Assembly: GCA_964532405.1 (NCBI GenBank)
Contig: CAZHIC010000002.1
Coordinates: forward strand, 1 to 64,000
Length of the DNA stretch: 64,000 bases
Direction: 5' to 3'
Source: PALSA-1006 sp964532405
GTDB taxonomy: Bacteria > Pseudomonadota > Gammaproteobacteria > Burkholderiales > Gallionellaceae
Part shown: piece after piece, positions 58,108 to 64,000 of the stretch
Position numbering within the stretch: the stretch's first letter is position 1
Layout: every line of letters starts with the position of its first letter
The notes under the pieces: model-generated
What the model saw: the letters and a program-made list of their open reading frames with translations, nothing else
Databases searched by the model: none
What the model was told of the DNA's origin: nothing
Translations under genes and position numbers: made by a program

Positions 58108-58836
58108 TTAACTTTTTGCCTTCCTGACTACCGCATGACAAACAAAGAACAGGTTTAAATCCATGGAGGCTATTGGAAATGGCCACCATGCTTCGGTACG
58201 CTCCGGAAAATAATGTCGCAACAAGGCAATTAAGTTATTACATGAATTGACATGTTCTCGCGCCATGACGTAGTCGTAAGCAATACCCAGTGCAATTGCA
58301 TTTTTTCTAGGCCCGAAATGTCTGCCCAACCGCCATGCAATACCAGGATCAGTTGGGATTAGGATTGAGATCACACCTCCATCCTTTACGACTCTTGCCC
58401 ACTCTTTTATCGCCAGATGTGGCTGGTAGATATGCTCAAGCACATGAGTCGCAATCAACCGATCAAAGCTATCGTCTGCGTAACTCAACCTTTCGCCACT
58501 TTGCTTCTCAAATAGTAGTTTGTCGCCAAACTTATTGGCCAGTTTTCCCTTGGCAACTTCAAGTGTCTTCGCATCTATGTCAGATAATACATATTGATCA
58601 AAGTGATGCCGGACATAGCCCAAATGCTCGCCTGTTCCAGCACCAATTTCCAACACTCTTGAAAAGGAATCCACTTCTTTGAAGCGTTCTTCCACGCGAC
58701 GATGACTTGCCTGCATCAACGATGACTGCAAGGGGCTAACATAGTTTGACTCGTCATAAACATCCGCAAATTTAGCGCGGAAATCCAACCAAGCCTGATC
58801 TTCATTCTTCAACTGATTTCTCGCAATTGTTGTCAC
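58108..58836 (-). CDS. Class I SAM-dependent methyltransferase
   Basis: A 242-residue methyltransferase. Motif I is in RVLEIGAGTGEHLGYVRHHF near residue 62; YVLSDIDAKTLEVAKGKL and RLIATHVLEHIYQPHLAIKE follow, with VKDGGVISILIPTDPGIAW as the post-III strand. GTG 58836 shares one base with the upstream stop, so translation is coupled to the preceding methyltransferase. The substrate is unknown. Confidence 0.87.
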   Translation of the reverse strand: MTTIARNQLKNEDQAWLDFRAKFADVYDESNYVSPLQSSLMQASHRRVEERFKEVDSFSRVLEIGAGTGEHLGYVRHHFDQYVLSDIDAKTLEVAKGKLANKFGDKLLFEKQSGERLSYADDSFDRLIATHVLEHIYQPHLAIKEWARVVKDGGVISILIPTDPGIAWRLGRHFGPRKNAIALGIAYDYVMAREHVNSCNNLIALLRHYFPERTEAWWPFPIASMDLNLFFVCHAVVRKAKS

Positions 58837-59693
58837 TACTTTCGCTTAGAAACAACGTAAACAATATCGCTTGGCAATATTTTTAGAATTGGCAAAAACA
58901 GGGTAACGCACATATATACACAAATACGGGCCACAGCACTAAGATTCCCTGTATAGGAAACCCTTGTATATAAACCTGCCAAATCAATTGTTGATAAGGT
59001 TCCTTTTTTTTTCACGTCAAACCCGTTGTTTTTTAACATTGCAACAATGTTGGGTAAATTAAAATAATGCAAATGAGGGGAAGGAAGATCTTTTTGCCAC
59101 AGGCGCTCAAAAAAGTCTGGGAAACCGAATCGGCAGAATATTTTAGATAACCTGTAAAACACTCCATTACTGCTCGGCAAGTTTAGCACGAGCAAACCAT
59201 CCTTATTTAACCGTTGCCAACATGATGCCAGAACACCTTCGATATCGGGGATATGTTCAATGACGTCATTAAACACAATAACATCAAACCGTTCGTACTC
59301 ATCGAGAGCTTCGGGAAAATAGCCCTTCCGAACCGGAATGCCTCGACGAGAGGTTGCATCGAATATTTTTTCGTCAGGTTCTAAACCTAAAACCTTAAAA
59401 TCATTTCTAGCTGCTTCAAGAAACCATCCGTGTGCACATCCGACGTCAAGCAAGTGCCCTTCATTTGGTGACAGTTCCTTAATGTTTGCCACAAGTTTTT
59501 TAAAATTGCTCATTCGCAATTCCCGCAATCCTGTTTCCCGAGCGTCTTCATCTATCAATTGATGCGAGGTATGCAAATTTATTGCTGGCAGTAAATTTGC
59601 TTTTTCATAGCCACATCTCCTGCACATCGAATGCCATGCACGGTATCCAACAGATAGCCCACTCTTGCATATCGGGCAAATTTCATTTGACAT
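58836..59693 (-). CDS. Class I SAM-dependent methyltransferase with zinc-finger-like start
   Basis: A 285-residue protein. The N-terminus has two cysteine pairs, CPICKSG and CRRCGYEKANLL, forming a zinc-ribbon-like start. The SAM domain has GHLLDVGCAHGWFLEAARND near residue 79, VLGLEPDEKIFDATSRRG, and FDVIVFNDVIEHIPDIEGVL. A C-terminal hydrophobic segment (YMCVTLFLPILKILPSDIVY) may tether it to the membrane. It precedes a second methyltransferase with a one-base overlap, and follows a GT2 gene. Confidence 0.87.
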   Translation of the reverse strand: MSNEICPICKSGLSVGYRAWHSMCRRCGYEKANLLPAINLHTSHQLIDEDARETGLRELRMSNFKKLVANIKELSPNEGHLLDVGCAHGWFLEAARNDFKVLGLEPDEKIFDATSRRGIPVRKGYFPEALDEYERFDVIVFNDVIEHIPDIEGVLASCWQRLNKDGLLVLNLPSSNGVFYRLSKIFCRFGFPDFFERLWQKDLPSPHLHYFNLPNIVAMLKNNGFDVKKKGTLSTIDLAGLYTRVSYTGNLSAVARICVYMCVTLFLPILKILPSDIVYVVSKRK

Positions 59694-59728
59694 TACATGT
59701 TTCCTATCAATGTGTGCGAACCATTTTT

Positions 59729-60727
59729 CTATTTCCGGCGCAATTTGTGCAATGGCCTATGCGGTACATTGGCAATGTCATACCCAAGGAATGCCAATAT
59801 TAATTGCCCCCCCATTATGATGGGCAATGCGGCTAGCATCACAGTACCAGCAGGTGTAGCACCCCCTTCCTGCAACGAAATGCTCCAATGGTAAGCCCCA
59901 AAGATGCAACCAAAAACAAACAGCAACGCCCCCAAAGGCAGCTCTATGGATGCAAGCGACATATCGCGTAAATAATAATTGTAAAAAATTCGCTTCGAAA
60001 AATTGCGAATATGTTTGAACAGGAATTCACCGATAATTTTCGAGATTTTTAGGTTGCTTACTTCATCACCATATTGGGCATCCATGGGCACATCAACCAC
60101 AACCGCACGTAGCGTATTGAGTCTAAATAACATGTCTGTTTCAAAGAAATATCGGCGACTGATTTTTTCAAATGGCAAATGTCGAGCCACGTCAGCATGT
60201 ATGGCAGTATATCCATTGGTGGGATCAAACAGATCCCAGTAACCGGATGAAAGCTTGGTCATGAACGACAACACAGCATTACCCAAAAGACGGACCTTGG
60301 GCATGGCACGAATTTCTTCAAGGTCAAAGAAGCGGTTACCTTTGGTGTAATCTGCTTCCCCGGCGAGGATAGGCGCAACAAAAGCTGGTATTAAACCGGG
60401 ATCCATCTGACCATCGCCATCAATTTTTACAATCACGTCAGCACCTGCTTCAATTGCTGCCTGGTAACCAATTAGGACAGCACCGCCCACCCCTTGGTTT
60501 ATTGTGTGATAGAGCACTCGAACACGCGTATCGTTAATTTGTGTCTCGACAAGCTTGCCGGAGTTTTCCGGGCATGCATCATCTATGACATAAATACGCC
60601 ATACTCCGGCTGGAATTTGCGAAATAACACTCGCTATGTGCCGCGAGACCTTATATGAAGGAATCACAACCGCCACACGATTTCCAAAGAAATCATTCTT
60701 CATATTTTCCGGCAGGTCATTTTGCAT
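59729..60727 (-). CDS. Polyprenyl-phosphate-sugar GT2 with C-terminal membrane segment
   Basis: A 332-residue GT-A enzyme of the DPM1/GtrB type. RVAVVIPSYKVSRHIASVIS, IYVIDDACPENSGKLVE, NQGVGGAVLIGYQAAIEAG and IVKIDGDGQMDPGLIP give the fold and DxD-like metal site. Two hydrophobic segments at residues about 259-311 (LGALLFVFGCIFGAYHW and PAGTVMLAALPIIMGGQLIL) match enzymes that make undecaprenyl-phosphate-linked sugars. An in-frame ATG at 60703 (MKNDFFGN) is a possible later start. Confidence 0.88.
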   Translation of the reverse strand: MQNDLPENMKNDFFGNRVAVVIPSYKVSRHIASVISQIPAGVWRIYVIDDACPENSGKLVETQINDTRVRVLYHTINQGVGGAVLIGYQAAIEAGADVIVKIDGDGQMDPGLIPAFVAPILAGEADYTKGNRFFDLEEIRAMPKVRLLGNAVLSFMTKLSSGYWDLFDPTNGYTAIHADVARHLPFEKISRRYFFETDMLFRLNTLRAVVVDVPMDAQYGDEVSNLKISKIIGEFLFKHIRNFSKRIFYNYYLRDMSLASIELPLGALLFVFGCIFGAYHWSISLQEGGATPAGTVMLAALPIIMGGQLILAFLGYDIANVPHRPLHKLRRK

Positions 60728-60758
60728 TTATATATTTGCTGTTGATAACGGTTTTTTG

Positions 60759-61526
60759 TTAAAGGGCAAATCCATCATCAACAATCATATTCTGCCCAGT
60801 CACATATTTGGATGCGTCCGATAGCAGATACAACAAAGTGCCAGTTATGTCTATTGGATTGAGCATGCCTTTCTCATTGCAGTGCGCGTTGTATGCCCGG
60901 AGAAAAGTCTCCGGCTGCTTGTCCAGAATACCGCCCGGGCTCAAACAATTGACCCGGATGTGGTCACCCTTAAAATATTGCGCGAAATAGCGCGTCATAT
61001 GTTCTACCGCCGATTTGATACCGGCGTATTCTACTGGCATAGTCATGGATGTCCCGGCATAAACCTCGAAACGAGGAGCCATTGATCCGTAGATGGAGGA
61101 CATGTTTACGATGTTGCCATTGCCCTGTGTGCGGAAGAAAAGAGCAAACTGCTGCGCCACGAGAAAGTAGCCCCCAAGATGCAGGCTGGTATTCTCGCAA
61201 AAATCGGCGTAAGTCACTTCTTCCAGTTTGCGGCCATAGTTGCAGTTACGCGGATACGCATTGTTTACCACTGCATCAATACGGCCATACTGTTCTTTAA
61301 GCTTGGCAATGAGCGCATTCACAGATGCCTTGTCGGTAATATCCAGCGTGGCCGCTGCAACTCGTCCGGGATGGATTGATGCAATTTCCTGCGCCACCCG
61401 ATTGCTCGCCTCGGCATCAATATCTGCCACTACGGCAATGCCACCTTGTTCAGCGATAGCACGTACAAAAGAGCGCCCAAGGAATCCCGCCCCCCCCGTG
61501 ACAACGACGATTTTATCGTTAAGCAT
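60759..61526 (-). CDS. SDR-family oxidoreductase (PtmA-like)
   Basis: A 255-residue classical SDR. KIVVVTGGAGFLGRSFVRA is the cofactor loop, DAVVNNAYPRNCNYGR the NNA-type strand, and EYAGIKSAVEHMTRYFA gives the catalytic Y-x3-K. VNCLSPGGILDKQPETFL resembles PtmA-type flagellin/polysaccharide modification dehydrogenases. G8 in the cofactor loop (61490-61497) is a homopolymer near the 5' end. The product sugar is not known. Confidence 0.87.
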   Translation of the reverse strand: MLNDKIVVVTGGAGFLGRSFVRAIAEQGGIAVVADIDAEASNRVAQEIASIHPGRVAAATLDITDKASVNALIAKLKEQYGRIDAVVNNAYPRNCNYGRKLEEVTYADFCENTSLHLGGYFLVAQQFALFFRTQGNGNIVNMSSIYGSMAPRFEVYAGTSMTMPVEYAGIKSAVEHMTRYFAQYFKGDHIRVNCLSPGGILDKQPETFLRAYNAHCNEKGMLNPIDITGTLLYLLSDASKYVTGQNMIVDDGFAL

Positions 61527-61533
61527 GTTTGTA

Positions 61534-62472
61534 CTAACCGAGAGTTTTTTTAAAGTAGGCGATGGTTTCTTTTAATCCGTCTTCCAGCGATACCTTGGGT
61601 TCCCAGCCGAGCTTCTCGCGCGCCAAAGATATATTCGGTTGACGCTGTTTAGGGTCGTCTTGCGGTAGCGGCATGAAAATCAGTTTAGATTTCGAGCCGG
61701 TAAAATGCAGCACTTTTTCTGCCAGTTCACGCACGGTGAATTCGCAAGGATTGCCAAGATTGATCGGTCCCACCAGATCGGCAGGGGAATTCATCATGCG
61801 GACAAATCCCTCTATCAGATCGTCCACGTAACAGAAGCTACGAGTCTGCTGCCCGTCACCGTAAATGGTTATATCTTCGCCCCTGAGTGCTTGGACAATA
61901 AAATTGCTAACCACACGCCCATCTTTGGGATGCATGTTAGGGCCATAGGTATTGAATATACGTACCACTTTAATTTCGAGACTGCATTGGCGGTAATAGT
62001 CGAAAAAGAGAGTTTCAGCACAGCGCTTGCCTTCATCGTAGCAGCTGCGGATGCCTACGGGGTTGACCCTGCCCCAATACTCTTCGTGTTGCGGATGCAC
62101 TTCCGGGTCGCCATAAACTTCCGAGGTGGAGGCTTGCAGGATCCGTGCATTGACCCGCTTGGCCAAGCCCAGCATGTTGATTGATCCGTGGACACAAGTC
62201 TTGGTGGTTTGAATCGGGTCGCGCTGGTAATGCACCGGGCTGGCAGGACAAGCCAGATTGTATATCTGGTCTGTCTCGACATAGAGCGGAAAAGTGATGT
62301 CTTGGCGTATTGCTTCAAAATGTGGCTTGCCCAGCAAATGTGCAATATTTTGTTTATTTCCGGAAAAATAATTATCGACACTCAAAACATCGTGTCCTTC
62401 ATTCAGCAAGCGTGCGCATAAATGAGAGCCGAGGAATCCGGCACCGCCTGTCACTAGAATTCGTTTATTCAC
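61534..62472 (-). CDS. uxs: UDP-glucuronate decarboxylase (UDP-xylose synthase)
   Basis: A 312-residue extended SDR of the UXS family, making UDP-xylose from UDP-glucuronate. RILVTGGAGFLGSHLCARLL binds NAD; YNLACPASPVHYQRDPIQTTKT is the strongly diagnostic UXS stretch (quoted here by A-C-P-A-S-P-V-H-Y). The catalytic pair is in SCYDEGKRCAETLFFDYY (Y-x3-K), and RIFNTYGPNMHPKDGRVVSN follows. It suggests xylose or a xylose-derived sugar in the surface polymer. Confidence 0.94.
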   Translation of the reverse strand: MNKRILVTGGAGFLGSHLCARLLNEGHDVLSVDNYFSGNKQNIAHLLGKPHFEAIRQDITFPLYVETDQIYNLACPASPVHYQRDPIQTTKTCVHGSINMLGLAKRVNARILQASTSEVYGDPEVHPQHEEYWGRVNPVGIRSCYDEGKRCAETLFFDYYRQCSLEIKVVRIFNTYGPNMHPKDGRVVSNFIVQALRGEDITIYGDGQQTRSFCYVDDLIEGFVRMMNSPADLVGPINLGNPCEFTVRELAEKVLHFTGSKSKLIFMPLPQDDPKQRQPNISLAREKLGWEPKVSLEDGLKETIAYFKKTLG

Positions 62473-62526
62473 TTTCTCTCCTTAACCTTCATTTGTTCCG
62501 CAAACATCTGCGATGGAAATGAGATT

Positions 62527-63420
62527 TCATTCGCTAAATTTGTATTGTTCCATCTTTTCTTTTTCCGTCAGTTTGTATGCCTCCAAACCTACGGAACTTT
62601 CGCCCGGACGCGGCAATACGAAAGCTACCACTTCGTCGAGAAAGCCCATTTCCACTCCGGCATCATAGATGCGTTGCGACAGGTCTACATCCCACACGCG
62701 GTTCCATTCCTTGCGCCAGCACTCGGCATTGTAAGGCATGAAGCGCAGGTAGGAGCGGTATAGCCATGAGTTGACGCCCCCAATCTTCGGGCTATCGTCA
62801 TTGGGGTTTTCTGGCCGCTGTGTATAGTAAGGATCCAATGCTCGCACGCCGTCCACAACTTTTTGTACACCAAAGCGTTCTTCTATATACAAGCCGGATA
62901 CGAACTCGTATTGCCCTTGTTGCGCAAAACGCAGGAGTTTCTCGATGTGATCGGGCGTCCAGGTATCATCGTCATCCACGCGTGCGATCCACTGTCCGCG
63001 AGCGAGTTCCATTGCCTTGTTCGCGGGGATGGCTCCGCCTACGAACCAATGATTTTCCACCGTCTGGCGATATTTGCGGTCGCGACTCGGCAGGTTATAG
63101 AACTTTAGCCGAGGGTCTTTTATTTGAGAGAGTAATTCGGCCGTGTTGTCGGTGCAATGATCGCCGACAATCACCAATTCGAGATTCGTATAGGTTTGCG
63201 CTAACACCGAATTCACGGCTCGTTCGATTAGCAGAGGGCCACGGTTATAGGTCGGCACACAAACGCTGATGAGCGGTGTTTGATTGGGGTCATCATATTC
63301 ATGCGCGTGCTTTAAGCGTGCCACGCGTAGTTTTAAGGGTTCTGTTGCTGTAAATTTCCAGCTATTAAACCCGGCGATCAGGCGGTCTTCCAACGAGCGT
63401 TTACTTGCCTTATCTGACAT
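62527..63420 (-). CDS. Family 2 glycosyltransferase
   Basis: A 297-residue GT-A enzyme. PLISVCVPTYNRGPLLIERA, LELVIVGDHCTDNTAELLSQ and WIARVDDDDTWTPDHIEKLL give the fold and metal site. ATG 63420 (MSDKASKRSLED) follows a GGGGGA ribosome site and overlaps the stop of the gene upstream; ATG 63432 is an alternative. A polar N-terminal 45 residues precede the catalytic domain. The donor is unknown. Confidence 0.9.
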   Translation of the reverse strand: MSDKASKRSLEDRLIAGFNSWKFTATEPLKLRVARLKHAHEYDDPNQTPLISVCVPTYNRGPLLIERAVNSVLAQTYTNLELVIVGDHCTDNTAELLSQIKDPRLKFYNLPSRDRKYRQTVENHWFVGGAIPANKAMELARGQWIARVDDDDTWTPDHIEKLLRFAQQGQYEFVSGLYIEERFGVQKVVDGVRALDPYYTQRPENPNDDSPKIGGVNSWLYRSYLRFMPYNAECWRKEWNRVWDVDLSQRIYDAGVEMGFLDEVVAFVLPRPGESSVGLEAYKLTEKEKMEQYKFSE

Positions 63421-64000
63421 TCTGTCCCCCATTAAGATCGATGCATGCCCCGTTCAGGTGTGCCCAATGATCCTGACACAGATCGAAGACGATCTTCGCA
63501 AGGTCGTGCGGGCGCAATAACTGTTTGGAAGGCACTTGATTGCGGTGATATTCTTGCCGTTCCGGTGTCATGTCTTGAAACATGGCGCTGTCTTGGATGA
63601 GTCCCGGCGCGATTGAATTGATACGGGCACCGGGAGGGAGTGCGGTGGCAAGTGATTTGACGAGCGAGAGCAGCGCCCCCTTTGATGCTGCGTATATGGG
63701 ATCGAAGCTTCCGCGCTGGGCCGAAATCGACGAGAACATAATTAAGCGTGACCGCGTTGTTAGTAGCGGCAACATTCGCATGAGTAATTTTGCCTGGCCG
63801 TTAAAATTGACTGCCATTACCTCGTCGATTTCCGCAAATCCATATTTCGCCAAGTTCTTGCCGGGTAATATTCCGGCTAAAAAGATTGCGATATCGATTC
63901 GGGGCGTGAGTTCCTTGAGTTTGTGCGCAAAGACATCAATGCTTTCGTCATCGCGCAAATCGAGAAATAGTGCATCCGACTGTTCGCCCGCCTCGTGCGG
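63410..64000 (-). CDS. SDR-family oxidoreductase, partial at the window edge
   Basis: The frame is open to position 64000, so the 5' end lies outside the window. The visible 196 residues include the IFLAGIL strand, SRLIMFSSISAQRG and the catalytic YAASKGALLSLVKSLA (Y-x3-K), then INSIAPGLIQDSAMF and the C-terminal LNGACIDLNGGQNVR. It is a classical SDR; the cofactor glycine motif is off the window. Its last bases overlap the next gene start. Confidence 0.82.
   Translation of the reverse strand, partial: PHEAGEQSDALFLDLRDDESIDVFAHKLKELTPRIDIAIFLAGILPGKNLAKYGFAEIDEVMAVNFNGQAKLLMRMLPLLTTRSRLIMFSSISAQRGSFDPIYAASKGALLSLVKSLATALPPGARINSIAPGLIQDSAMFQDMTPERQEYHRNQVPSKQLLRPHDLAKIVFDLCQDHWAHLNGACIDLNGGQNVR

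Overview
The window reads as a chromosome segment of a betaproteobacterium. The gene orders LOG-DUF2782-thrB-BPSS1780 next to polA, leuS-lptE-holA, and aroQ-accB-accC-prmA-DUF3426, together with a class I phosphoribulokinase, fit an autotrophic member of the Nitrosomonadales (Gallionellaceae-like). That placement is inferred from family recognition and gene order; no search was run. No rRNA, tRNA, CRISPR array or prophage was seen, and no gene-free gap exceeds 300 bases.

The first 28 kb (1-28300) is dense, GC-rich housekeeping DNA. It holds polA with a downstream PIN-domain gene, a LOG-family gene with DUF2782, thrB and a membrane protein, an AhpD-like gene with a perfect palindromic operator, uvrD, phosphoribulokinase with a clear intrinsic terminator, a FecR/SPOR protein, leuS-lptE-holA-cutA-dsbD, aroQ, accBC, prmA and a DUF3426 protein. 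A tandem glycine riboswitch with an intrinsic terminator leads into gcvT-gcvH-gcvP, followed by tpx, dgkA and a PfkB-family kinase.

From apaH onward (28295-64000) the window is a large surface-polysaccharide region with lower GC, shorter intergenic gaps and frequent gene overlaps. On the + strand are a very large O-antigen-ligase/acyltransferase/SGNH fusion and two glycosyltransferases. Facing it on the - strand, about 27 genes run from 64000 down to 34863. They encode an initiating sugar-phosphate transferase, a WbpM/CapD-type dehydratase, a WbpV-type reductase and a Wzz-like protein; eight or nine further glycosyltransferases; a Wzy-like polymerase; and a set of sugar-modifying enzymes (C-methyltransferase, cupin, Gfo/Idh, FAD oxidoreductase). 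UDP-xylose synthesis and a possible lipid-linked periplasmic glycosylation cassette (GT2, two methyltransferases, a small 4-TM flippase and a GT-C-like membrane protein) complete it. No Wzx or ABC exporter is visible. An IS4-family element with 15-bp inverted repeats and a 9-bp target duplication splits this run, and its transposase has lost the catalytic glutamate.

The most unusual signal is a family of GC-rich palindromic elements lying in frame inside protein-coding genes: once in polA, once in uvrD, twice in leuS and once in the CapD-like gene, with a decayed intergenic copy before holA. All five coding copies are read as similar SPSP...GxG peptides placed in linkers or loops. Two other palindromic repeat types separate the gcv genes. 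Homopolymeric C/G tracts of 8-9 bases occur in several genes; the one at the hinge of the ligase-acyltransferase fusion would give immediate stops in both other frames.
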